Shown piece by piece: positions 58,701-64,000 of a stretch of DNA of 64,000 nucleotides. The DNA is from Bemisia tabaci (Eukaryota; Arthropoda; Insecta; Hemiptera; Aleyrodidae): assembly GCF_918797505.1 (NCBI RefSeq), contig NC_092802.1, forward strand, positions 14,830,383-14,894,382, in the 5' to 3' direction. Under the pieces are notes generated by a model. That model was not told the DNA's origin. It worked only from the letters and a program-made list of their open reading frames with translations, and searched no databases. The position numbers and the translations under genes were made by a program. The number at the start of each line of letters is the position of its first letter. Within the stretch, counting starts at the first letter, position 1.

Positions 58701-60776
58701 GCGGCCCATGTGGCCACCCCCTTAATCCGGCCCTGGTCTGGTGGTCCATTGTGTAAATAAATCACTCTGAATAATTTGAATTCATAGGTTGGGTGTCTTT
58801 TTGGGCTCTAAAAGCTCCATGCCTTAACCTTAAAATTGCCGGCATGTGCACACTCTCCCAACATAGGCACTACACTTCACTGTTGCATATTCAAACATAT
58901 TTTACGACGAATGTTTCAGGGAACAACAGTATTAATGAGCGTCCACTCAATCTTGAACGACAAGAAGCGATGGGGCGATCCAGAAGTATTCAGACCAGAA
59001 AGATTTTTAGACAGCGACGGAAACATTGTCAATTCCGAGCGGTTATATTTCTATGGACGAGGTAAGAAAACAATTTTGCGGCCTTTGAAAAAAAGATTGC
59101 TGCTGGGTGAATTTTCAACTACGAGCGGAGCAAGGTGTCATTCCAAGCTAAGGATTCGATCTCTAAGATTGAGGAAACAGCATTTCAATATCTGCTTTTC
59201 AATTCCGCTAAAAACCGGCCTTTGCATGATGTCTGTAGGACAACACTGCTGTGCTGAGGAAAAACGCCGTATGAACTTTCAGGCGTTGCCGAATTTCCTT
59301 CGGTAAATCACGAACTTATGGGGAAATTTTTGAATATTTTTCCTCGAATTTTTCAAATAATTTTTTTCGCCATTTCAACTAAAGTTCCTGAAAATTTTAA
59401 GGAAAAATATTCATAGCTTTCCTCAAAAATAACCATTTTATCGGAGGAAATTTGGCAACTCTCGAATGTCTATACGGCGATTTTCTTTCGCACGGCAGAA
59501 CAATTCTACTCTGACGTAAAGGCGTATCTGACTGGAAAAAAACCACATTGGATCTAGAGTCCAGACTCTTAAAAACATCGACAAGAAAAAATAGGTACTC
59601 TTGATTCAATCAGATTTAACCTTAAATCAAGAATCAAGCCTCTTAATTTGAGTGGATTCCCTTTTGATTTGAGCTTAAATCTGATTGAATCAAGAGTATT
59701 TTTTCTTGTCGATGTTTTCAAGAGTCTGGACTCTAGATCCAATGTGTTTTTTTTTCCAGTGCTCGATTTCCACGGGAGCCCTGCTCTCCATATAATTCTA
59801 CGCTTTCTGGGGCTCATGCATGCAGGAATTCTATGAGGTCATAAAAGTGGGTCTGAAAGTCTCAAATGATCATTTCTTATGGTGATATCTTAATTAAGAA
59901 TTGATCTCGGTGTTTTTCGATGTAAAAATTGTGTTCTACGTGAAATTATGGTTAATTAACGTATATCAGAATTTGTAAATTCGTACCTTGTCTAGTGTTC
60001 TATTCAGAGAATAGAACCAACTGCATAGTGATGCTTATAAACACTGGAAAAAAAAAACACATTGGATCTAGAGTTCAGACTCTTGAAAACATTGACAAGA
60101 AAAAGGACTCTTGATTCAATCAGATTTAAGCTTAAATCAAAAGGAAATCCGCTCAAATTAAGAGGCTTGGTTCTTGATTTAAGCTTAAATCTGATTGAAT
60201 CAAGAGTATTTTTTCTTGTCGATGTTTTTAAGAGTCTGGACTCTAGATCCAATGTGTTTTTTTTTTCCAGGGAAGTTTTCCCAAGCGGCTAAGAAGCACA
60301 CCCCCTGTTTGCCTAAAAACTTGATTCCTCTCCGTTTTTAATATATATATTATAATAAAGTCGCTTAAACGCACTTGGCTAACACCAAACGCCACATATG
60401 CCTGTCTTCCCAGAGGTTATCGGGCAACTGACACCGCAACATCTCTTCGCCAACGCCCTGCCGCCAACCCTTCCCTTCCCTTTCCTTTCCTTTCCTCTCC
60501 GTTAAACTCGATTTATTTGATGTGAAATTAAGCTAAGAAACTAATCTTGGAATCTGGACTCTTGCAGGCAAGCGAAGATGTATCGGAGAAGCGCTGGCAA
60601 GGAATTTCATCTTCCAATTTTTCACTAGTCTCCTCTACCACTTCGAGTTCTCAGCTACTCCCGGAAAAACCTTACCAACAACCCCTATCCCGGGAATCAC
60701 CTTGAGTCCGCAGCCATACTTTGTGGATGTGAGGCCCAGACATCCAGCACAGACCACGGAACATAGGCATGGATGA
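44154..60776 (+). CDS. Cytochrome P450, CYP2 clan (CYP305/CYP15-like), 9 exons
   Basis: Heme-thiolate monooxygenase predicted to sit in the endoplasmic reticulum through an N-terminal anchor (residues ~3-17) and to use NADPH-P450 reductase. The nine exons total 1503 nt, 500 residues, the usual P450 length. Motifs: PPGP-like PPGPEG (27-32), C-helix W123, I-helix AGSQTT (298-303), ExxR E355/R358, PERF (410-413), heme Cys436 in GKRRCIGE. GITITDG before the C-helix Trp and FIAGSQTTSNT are, as I recall, typical of the CYP305/CYP15 branch. CYP15 enzymes epoxidise juvenile hormone precursors; CYP305 substrates are not established, so the substrate is open. Oddities: His127 where WxxxR expects Arg, and Tyr429 where FxxGxRxCxG expects Phe. 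No stop or frameshift. Confidence 0.93.
44336..44558. mobile_element. Diverged family B relative
   Basis: Shares TGGATCTAGAGTCCGAACTC, the ACTCTTGATTTAATCGGATT arms and the closing GGACTCTAAATCC, but the ends (CACTTGGGAGG and CAGAGTC) are changed and the centre differs. It is an older or distinct subfamily. Confidence 0.55.
45521..45876. mobile_element. AGACAGAAAGGAACC fold-back, middle layer
   Basis: CGCGTTAGACAGAAAGGAAC with CAAGCCACATCAGC at the left; the right reads GCTGATGTGACTTGGTT, then the inner insert, then TTGTTCCTTTCTGTTAAACG. The inner arm TTGCCAAATTTAATCGGGCA pairs with TTGCCCAGTTACATTTGGCAA (split by divergence). Confidence 0.72.
45748..45850. mobile_element. Family K CAGTGTTCGA element, inner layer
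   Basis: CAGTGTTCGAAACTCACC at the left, GTGAGTTTCGAACACTAG at the right, ~103 bp, with GGCGCATCAAGCCCGCC inside. It sits within the right arm of the fold-back, between ACTTGGTT and TTTTGTTCC, which are a worn 8-mer duplication at best. CAGTG ends fit hAT style. Confidence 0.7.
46140..46304. mobile_element. Family I hAT-like MITE in intron 1
   Basis: CAGTGGCTTGGCGTGAAATG to CACGCCGCGCCACTG, with 8-mers GTGGTTAG and GCGGTTAG (seven of eight identical). The best preserved copy of the family; 165 bp. Confidence 0.82.
48486..48740 (+). CDS. P450 exon 2 (residues 29-113)
   Basis: Acceptor TTTTTTCAG|GACC, donor CGAG|GTAAGT. Encodes the start of the globular domain: FVGNVPLI, GGLHLAFSSLAEQF, ILGLQLGSDLVVVV (beta-sheet 1 region) and ARPDNFFTRLRTFGVRR (B-helix and B-C loop region). 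Phase 1 at both ends. Confidence 0.92.
48797..49048. mobile_element. Family A element in intron 2
   Basis: CTGTCGTGCTAAGGAAGAAC to CCCTAGCATGGCAG. The flanks CACG and TACG are a 4-bp duplication with one mismatch. Intron 2 spans 48741-49880. Confidence 0.78.
49112..49640 (+). repeat. ~273-bp tandem duplication in intron 2
   Basis: CAGAAATTTTGGATGGTGAG (49112) recurs as CAGAAATCTTGGATAGTGCG (49385). The order TTTAGTGTAGAGTCT, CTCAAAATGCGTCCA and TTTTTCGCAGCAATTGATG follows in both. The two units are diverged, so the duplication is old. No coding role. Confidence 0.65.
49881..50066 (+). CDS. P450 exon 3 (residues 114-175)
   Basis: Acceptor TTTATAG|GTAT, donor TTGG|GTAAGC. Encodes GITITDGEVW (C-helix entry), then LEQHKFALKHLHQLGFGK. 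Trp123 is the heme-propionate contact; residue +4 is His127 rather than the usual Arg. Phase 1 at both ends. Intron 3 (50067-50902) follows and shows no recognisable repeat family. Confidence 0.92.
50903..51120 (+). CDS. P450 exon 4 (residues 176-248)
   Basis: Acceptor CATTTCAG|TGTT, donor ATCGTG|GTCAGT. Encodes VLNVLWTIVAGSRFSLDD (E-helix region, typical VLNVLW...GxRF of CYP2-clan enzymes) and the F-G segment FPWIRFFAPEKSGY. Ends in phase 0. Confidence 0.92.
51262..51545. mobile_element. ACTGAAAAAAA fold-back with GTTCGGT units (intron 4)
   Basis: GACTGAAAAAAAAAGTTCGG at the left and CCGAATTCAGTG at the right. The arms contain GGAGCATATGGAATCAG versus CTGGTTTCATATGCCCC, and ACCGAAC/GTTCGGT units in both orientations. 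Ends resemble family M (CACTGAAAA); the flanking dinucleotides do not match, so the duplication is unproven. Confidence 0.6.
51778..52029. mobile_element. Family A element in intron 4
   Basis: CTGCCGTGCTGAGGAAGAAC to CCTTAGTACGGCAG. The flanks GATA and TATA are a 4-bp duplication with one mismatch. 252 bp. Confidence 0.82.
52057..52616 (-). mobile_element. Antisense LINE fragment, split by family B
   Basis: Reverse complement resembles 4740-5055 of the LINE at 4650: the PWFVRNE coding region, the RRELEVPTVRQVI region and the start of the 3' UTR are recognisable with many differences and frameshifts. Both LINE ends are missing. The family B insertion at 52323-52557 divides it. A pure A run at 52682-52711 lies beyond the recognisable part. 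Confidence 0.75.
52323..52557. mobile_element. Family B fold-back (copy 4) inside LINE
   Basis: CACTGGAAAAAAA to TTTTTTCCAGTG, with CA duplicated. Removing it and one CA rejoins the LINE frame region GGTGTCCCA and CTAAGTTCTCGTAG, as in the uninterrupted LINE at 4780-4800. Confidence 0.87.
52783..52891 (+). CDS. P450 exon 5 (residues 249-284)
   Basis: Acceptor AATTTTTAG|GCTG, donor AATG|GTAAGT. Encodes AEIETHKKTRTGEIRDFIDL with YLSTIDDPETNKDIFN, the G-H region; RDFIDLYL is a typical P450 segment. Starts in phase 0, ends in phase 1. Confidence 0.9.
53052..53266. mobile_element. Family D fragment, left terminus lost
   Basis: AGGTCGGACAGAATGCAG, then TTTGAGGTATTAAAAGTGG, then CTCGATCCACTGTG ending at 53266, followed by CGGGG. 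The left CACAGTG end is missing. Intron 5 (52892-54629). Confidence 0.6.
53267..53560 (+). repeat. Family H array and its left flank (intron 5)
   Basis: 53270-53395 matches 11817-11939 closely (CTCTTCATTCTGCAAATTCG, CGATGTGCGCTACACGCC). Two to three ~82-bp units follow with GGCGCAATGCTTGAAGTATT and TTGTAGGCGCTATATATGCG. So the D end plus this array is one larger dispersed repeat. Confidence 0.7.
53934..54300. other. A-rich, low-complexity stretch in intron 5
   Basis: Poly(A) at about 53936-53950 and purine-rich GAGAGGAGAGAAGAAGGGAG tracts at 54070-54120. No gene or transposon ends recognised. Confidence 0.4.
54490..54588. mobile_element. Family A right half
   Basis: GGAGAAATTTGGCAGCTCTC, then GTTCGTATGGCG, then TTTTTCCTTAGCATAGCAG ending at 54588, just 41 bases before exon 6. 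The left half is absent or unrecognisable. Confidence 0.6.
54630..54810 (+). CDS. P450 exon 6 (residues 285-345)
   Basis: Acceptor CGTTTCAG|AGGA, donor AAAAAG|GTAAAT. Encodes the I-helix: DQLVAVCLDFFIAGSQTTSN, with the proton-delivery motif AGSQTT (Thr302/Thr303), then MVRHPDVQTKVQ (J-helix). Ends in phase 2. Confidence 0.94.
54868..55369. mobile_element. Family C fold-back (copy 4) in intron 6
   Basis: GGAGATGTTACATGTGTGAGG to CACACATGCAACATCTCC, AT on both sides (54866-54867, 55370-55371). The arms pair throughout. Intron 6 is 54811-56891; this element and family G make up about 70% of it. Confidence 0.87.
55386..55600. repeat. AAACGGAACTAA inverted pair
   Basis: TCAAACGGAACTAACA near 55387 and GCGCTTAGTTCCGTTTGACAG / GCGCTTAGTTCCGTTTAACAG (each split by short differences) near 55503 and 55573. 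It resembles the fold-back at 23395. Boundaries are uncertain. Confidence 0.45.
55841..56798. mobile_element. Family G fold-back (copy 2) in intron 6
   Basis: CCCTGGTAAAAATTGGCAGT to GCCAATTTTTACCAGGG, with TG duplicated on both sides. The element is inverted relative to 6141-7093 and shares the H-motif hairpin at its centre (about 56255-56332). The unrelated ends in intron 6 confirm independent insertion. Confidence 0.87.
56892..57009 (+). CDS. P450 exon 7 (residues 346-384)
   Basis: Acceptor TGTTACAG|G (the first base, 56892, completes Arg345), donor CCTAAG|GTAAAA. Encodes the K-helix LLESMRSCHVVPVTGPRRAT with ExxR (Glu355, Arg358) and the start of beta 1-4, TTTVGGYTIPK. Ends in phase 0. 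Confidence 0.94.
57363..57908. mobile_element. Family O CACTAGACAAGG element (intron 7)
   Basis: ATGGATCACTAGACAAGGTA at the left and ACTTTGTCTAGTG at the right. Subterminal AGAGCACGATTCTTGCATTA versus GTGCACATCGTGGTCC and AAGATATTAAAG versus ATTAATATCTTGG arms. The right terminus continues after the hAT insert as GTGGTCCATT at 58741-58750. Fragments of the family lie at 27294 and 59880. Confidence 0.62.
57909..58735. mobile_element. Family N hAT-like element (intron 7)
   Basis: Ends CACGGCCGGGTTTACTT and TTAATCCGGCCCTG (hAT-type CAGGGCCGGATT). The 8-bp duplications GTCTAGTG (57901-57908) and GTCTGGTG (58736-58743) agree at seven of eight. The target lies in the right end of the family O element. 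827 bp, no transposase. It carries two family H units at 58283-58440 with GGCGCAATGCGTGAAG. A second, partial copy is at 1-357. Intron 7 is 57010-58919. Confidence 0.85.
58920..59061 (+). CDS. P450 exon 8 (residues 385-431)
   Basis: Acceptor ATGTTTCAG|GGAA, donor CGAG|GTAAGA. Encodes VLMSVHSILNDKKRWGDPEV, then FRPERFLD (PERF, 410-413) and RLYFYGR leading into the heme loop. Tyr429 sits where Phe opens the FxxGxRxCxG signature. A longer unspliced frame over this exon (58836-59306) is an artefact. Confidence 0.94.
59246..59498. mobile_element. Family A element in intron 8
   Basis: CTGCTGTGCTGAGGAAAAAC to CTTTCGCACGGCAG, with exact 4-bp duplications AACA (59242-59245, 59499-59502). Intron 8 is 59062-60567. 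Confidence 0.88.
59530..59761. mobile_element. Family B fold-back (copy 5) in intron 8
   Basis: GACTGGAAAAAAACCACATTG to TTTTTTCCAGTG, with CT duplicated on both sides. The centre (CCTCTTAATTTGAGTGGATT) is in the opposite orientation to that of copy 6. Confidence 0.87.
59880..60000. mobile_element. Family O right-end fragment
   Basis: GATATCTTAATTAAGAATTG, then GTGTTCTACGTGAAATTATGG, then TTCGTACCTTGTCTAGTG. Only the right arm is present. Confidence 0.5.
60042..60272. mobile_element. Family B fold-back (copy 6) in intron 8
   Basis: CACTGGAAAAAAAAAACAC to TTTTTTTCCAGGG, with AA duplicated on both sides. The second family B copy within 300 bp in the same intron, with its centre inverted. Confidence 0.86.
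60568..60776 (+). CDS. P450 exon 9 (residues 432-500 and stop)
   Basis: Acceptor CTCTTGCAG|GCAA. Encodes GKRRCIGEALARNFIFQFFT, with the heme-ligating Cys436, the L-helix, then SLLYHFEFSATPGKTLPTTP and IPGITLSPQPYFVDVRPR, ending at TGA 60774-60776. PGITLSPQPY is the usual C-terminal beta-hairpin of CYP2-clan proteins. The tail HPAQTTEHRHG is unremarkable. Confidence 0.94.
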
Positions 60777-61154
60777 CCATGTTCATAGTAATAACGTGCC
60801 AAGCGTGGGCATCATATTTTGGCTGCAATACGGACCACGTCCCAAAATTGGTTAATGCAAAAGCGCCTAATTGTTTCTTGGATCCAAAAGGACAAGGATC
60901 AAAAGTGTAAGTCCGGAACCACGTATCTCGGGTTGCTAGATTACAGTATACCTGTTTATTTTTTAAATGGAAAACTACTCGACGGAAGTTCTTAAAAATT
61001 TCTGTAATTTGTCTTCCTTCTGCGAAGAATATATTCTGCAAGATTTTCAAGGAATGAAGGCGATTTGCTTTTTTTTAAAAAAAATATAAAATAGGAGCGG
61101 AGATTTACAAACCCTGAAAAGTAGACACGTGGTTATGGACTTACACCATCGATA

Positions 61155-61550
61155 TGTCGCAGGCAAATGGCAATATCAGGCATTTTGTAAAATGCCTTGG
61201 CAAATAGCAAAAAAGTCATTTAAATCATTGAAATGGGCCGTATGCCTAGGCATTTTACGAAACGCCGAGGCATTTTACGAAACGCCGCGGCATTTTACGA
61301 AACGCTGAGGCATTTTACGAAACGCCTAGGCTTTTTACGAAACGCCTAGGCGAAAAACGGAGGCTTTACTTAGGTATGGCTTTACTTCTTTTATTTGCTA
61401 TTTGCCTGAAACTTTCATCTCTCTATTTGCCTAAAAATTGTAGGCATTTCACAAAATGCCTAGGGAAGTGGGCTTCGAGAGCTCCGATGAAATGATTCTA
61501 TTTGCTCAGGCATTTTACAAAATGCCTGATATTGCTATTTGCCTGCGACA
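61155..61550. mobile_element. TGTCGCAGGCAAAT fold-back with 20-bp tandem
   Basis: TGTCGCAGGCAAATGGCAAT at the left and ATTGCTATTTGCCTGCGACA at the right. The subterminal CAGGCATTTTGTAAAATGCC is itself palindromic and occurs in both arms. Within it, 61251-61350 is five consecutive 20-bp units CATTTTACGAAACGCCGAGG with one to three changes each. Non-coding. It lies 380 bp after the P450 stop codon and could be inside its 3' UTR. Confidence 0.75.
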
Positions 61551-61788
61551 GATGTCTCGAAGTGCTAATTAACGGTAACGCTTCAAAATATTACGGATAA
61601 AATATGCATTTAAATGCAGTGCATACTTGCATGCCTCTCTGCTGAAACATCGGTGCCAGTCAATGGAGACAGTGCAACTTTAATTTTCACGAAAAATCTG
61701 TGCACCGTCAAAAGTATTTTTTCTGAAGTGCTGGCGCGGTGTGAGATCTCCGAATAGTTTGTACGTTTTTAAGTTATTTGTGTTTGAA

Positions 61789-61798
61789 AATAAAATAA
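61789..61798 (+). terminator. Candidate polyadenylation signals AATAAA x2
   Basis: Two overlapping-range AATAAA motifs about 1 kb after the P450 stop codon, the first I notice downstream. They would place the 61155 element in the 3' UTR. AATAAA is common by chance in AT-rich DNA. Confidence 0.2.
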
Positions 61799-61915
61799 AC
61801 AATGAAAATATGCCGATTCGTTTCATTTCATTTTGTCTCTTTTTTTTTGGAGTTCCCCACAAGAAACTAAAATAAAGATGCGTGACGTCAAGCAGGATGC
61901 GAAGGCTAGAGCAGG

Positions 61916-62069
61916 CACTCAAGGCGTGAACAATCGATTGTCGATTTTTCCACATTTGAAGCTATAGTAAAGAACCGATTATTAAGGTGTTCGTTGCGAA
62001 CACCCTGTTTATCGAATCTCTTCCATAGGTTTAAATGGCAGATATATCGCAAAGCACGCCACGTCACTG
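61916..62069. mobile_element. Family I hAT-like MITE
   Basis: AAGGCGTGAACAATCGATTG at the left, then GAACCGATTATTAAGGTG, then the right end AAGCACGCCACGTCACTG at 62069. The left end is changed (CACTCAAGGCG), and no 8-bp duplication is found. Confidence 0.6.
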
Positions 62070-62082
62070 CAAGGGTCATACT

Positions 62083-62967
62083 ACCCACATAGCACAGAAT
62101 CTTATGTCAATACTGATACATATTGTTGGATGTTGACATGATATCACCAACACTAATGCAGTATGATATTAAGATTGTCGGTTAAAAGGTATACCGCGTC
62201 AGCATGAATATAACACTGATACCTTCAATATATCAAACAACAGTATTGAGTCAATGCTGACGAGGTAAAAAAAAAAAAATAACACGAAAAGAAATTAACA
62301 CGAAAAAATGAAAAAAAAAATATAGGAAGAAAAAGAAGCCTAAGAAAACACGGTGTTAATCAAAGTTATGATGAAAGTCGAGCCGCGGACTGATGCTATG
62401 CATGCTATAACAGCCTTAACAGGCGTGATTTTAACCCGAAACACCATCAGCTCCCTGTGGCTCAATGGCAGAATACTGGGCTAGGAATTCCGCGGTTCGG
62501 GTTCAAATCCACCCGAGGGCGTCCGGGTATCTTACGCTACTAAACGTCGCAGGACATCAAGTAAGTGGTTCATAATATTCAATACTAGTATACTTGTGTA
62601 ATTCATGTTTCAAACGTAATACATGTGTAGTACTATGAAAATGACGGTCATGGTCTGAACTTTCATATCTACTTGACAGAGTGCGCTGAGTGTACAGACG
62701 TGTCAGTGTCAACGTAGTAACGCATACATATTGTCGGTGTCCTGCAGTGTTCTGATGACCTTGTCATAACCCTGATTTCCATATGAAATCAACCTTTTCG
62801 GCCAATACTGTAACAATATTTTGACAGCTCCAAATCAGTAACTAATAAATACTGGCATAGTCTTGATATAATATTAAATCAGGATACATCAGCATTATAT
62901 AAATACTGACACTACTGACGTGTCAGTACTATTGTAGTATTATATCAATATTCTGTGCTATGTGGGT
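62083..62967. mobile_element. ACCCACATAGCACAGAAT-ended element with tRNA-like core
   Basis: Ends ACCCACATAGCACAGAAT and ATTCTGTGCTATGTGGGT are exact 18-bp inverted repeats. Both subterminal regions are rich in TACTGATAC- and CAATATT-like units. The core (62450-62522) is tRNA-like. A/T-rich; no protein. The second case in this window of a Pol III promoter-like sequence within an inverted-end element. Confidence 0.65.
62450..62522 (+). repeat. tRNA-like Pol III promoter region (SINE-like)
   Basis: A-box TGGCTCAATGG and B-box GGTTCAAATCC (GWTCRANNC) at tRNA spacing. The loop CTAGGAA would give anticodon AGG (Pro). The acceptor GCTCCCT/AGGGCGT pairs imperfectly and the D and anticodon stems are weak, so it is a tRNA-derived relic or SINE head, not a working tRNA. 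Confidence 0.6.
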
Positions 62968-63202
62968 AACTTGTGCTCGTATTGACTTGATGGCGCTCAG
63001 TTTTGTAGATACTCCGAGTAAATAGAATCCGTTGAAACGCTATTTAATTTAAAGAAATATCCTTACTCGAAAATTAGGATTATAGATATCATTTATAGTG
63101 AGCGCAATGCCAATCTCGGTTTTTTCCAACTTGGTTGCACCAATCAATGATAAAAACAAGATCCAACGATTCATCTTTGCAGGGTGTCCCTTATCCCGCA
63201 AT

Positions 63203-63704
63203 GGAGATGTTGCATGTGTTAGGAATTTGCGATTTGGCTGATGATTCTTATGTAAAAGTTCGCGAGAAACACGATGGTGCTACTGGTTTTCTCTGAACTA
63301 AACTCCCAAGCTCAAAAAAAGCTCTCAAGTCGAGTCCAAAATGGAGGGAATATCCCACGCTATCCTGAGAGTCCACCTCTACATCAAGACAAACTCTCCA
63401 TGCAAAGATAGGGAGCAAATACGTTAGCAGTGATGCCGTGTTTTCAGTTTTAGAGTCCCCAAATAAAGTGGCAGCCCTGTCAATGTATTTGCTCCCTATC
63501 TTTGCATGGAGAGTTTGTCTTGATGTAGAGGTGGACTCTCAGGATAGGGTGGGATACCCCCTCTATTTTGGCCTCAAGTTGAGAGCTTTTTTTGAGCTTG
63601 GGAGTTGATTTCAGAGCAAACCAGTGGCACCATCGTGTTTCTCGCGAACGTTTCCATAAAAATCAGTAGTCAAATCGCAAATCCCTCACACATGCAACAT
63701 CTCC
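63203..63704. mobile_element. Family C fold-back (copy 5)
   Basis: GGAGATGTTGCATGTGTTAGG to CACACATGCAACATCTCC, flanked by AAT on each side. Arms nearly identical. Non-coding. Confidence 0.85.
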
Positions 63705-63709
63705 AATGT

Positions 63710-63825
63710 CGCTCCTCTAATGCAAGGGCATATCTCTATTTCCACATGAGCCTTGGAAAGCGCTGAGCTATGCGGCGAACGGAGTTCACGTGGAAATCGA
63801 GATACGCCCTTACATCAGAGGAGCA
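63710..63825. repeat. Short fold-back next to family C
   Basis: CGCTCCTCTAATGCAAGGGC with ATATCTC at the left, GAGATACGCCCTTACATC and AGAGGAGC at the right; inner TTCCACATGAG... pairs with CACGTGGAA. It starts 6 bases after the family C element. The end of the window (63826-64000) shows no gene. Confidence 0.6.
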
Positions 63826-64000
63826 ACGTAATGAGGGTAAAACGGAAGAAGCTGCTGCATGCCCTGAAGTAACGGATGACGTTATTTTTTTCCTGAATTC
63901 TACGCTGAAAAAAGCCAGGAATAATTTATTATCCAAGCTAATTTAGACAATATGACATCGCCAACGATTCGCAGGGCCTCGCTGATCGATGGTAAAAGTC

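Noticed and set aside
58836..59306. 156-codon frame on the + strand
   Set aside because: It covers P450 exon 8 but runs through both splice sites into intron sequence; the exon borders have good GT-AG signals and phase fits.
62450..62522. Functional tRNA-Pro (AGG)
   Set aside because: A and B boxes fit, but the acceptor, D and anticodon stems pair poorly. Treated as a tRNA-derived relic.

Overview
This window looks like nuclear DNA from an insect. A repeat-dense, AT-rich background surrounds one spliced cytochrome P450 gene with GT-AG introns, a eukaryotic tRNA-Ile(AAT), a truncated Jockey-type LINE and a very large number of short fold-back DNA transposons. The repeat style and the CYP2-clan P450 fit a hemipteran such as a whitefly. 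That species guess is inference from memory of repeat style and was not tested.

The only protein-coding gene I can support end to end is the P450 on the + strand (44154-60776). Nine exons with consistent GT-AG junctions and phases join to a 500-residue reading frame. It has a membrane anchor, PPG hinge, C-helix Trp, I-helix AGSQTT, ExxR, PERF and a Cys heme loop. It belongs to the CYP2 clan and looks most like CYP305/CYP15. All eight introns are retained in frame. Seven carry recognisable transposon copies; intron 3 shows none.

Layout: 1-16 kb holds fold-back elements of several families, a 5'-truncated LINE with its target duplication, and Transib-like elements. tRNA-Ile is at 16.8 kb. 18-30 kb has more nested elements, two GC-rich patches and a ~391-bp tandem duplication. 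30.5-33.8 kb is a repeat-poor stretch of unknown role. A near-perfect 336-bp palindrome lies at 34.6 kb. 37.7-42.8 kb is a ~5-kb element bounded by TTAA and inverted ends, with no coding capacity. 44-61 kb is the P450 gene. 61-64 kb has more elements, including one carrying a tRNA-like Pol III promoter.

I grouped the repeats by ends and target-site duplications (TSDs) read directly from the sequence. A: CTGCCGTGC ends, 4-bp TSD. B: CACTGGAAAA ends, 2-bp TSD. C: GGAGATGTTGCATG ends, mostly AT at both sides. D: CACAGTGG ends, GC-rich 5-bp TSD (Transib-like, with a recombination-signal-like layout). E: long fold-back ending GAGTTCGAAAACACACC. F: CAGGGTGTCTA ends, 5-bp TSD. G: CCCTGGTAAAAATTGGC ends, 2-bp TSD. 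H: ~82-bp tandem unit. I: CAGTGGCG ends, 8-bp TSD (hAT). K: CAGTGTTCGA ends. L: CAGGGTTGCCACAG ends. M: CACTGAAAAA ends, 2-bp TSD. N: CAGGGCCGGATT ends, 8-bp TSD (hAT). O: CACTAGACAAGG ends. Many are nested, so their relative ages can be read, and several insertions can be checked against an uninterrupted paralogue elsewhere in the window.
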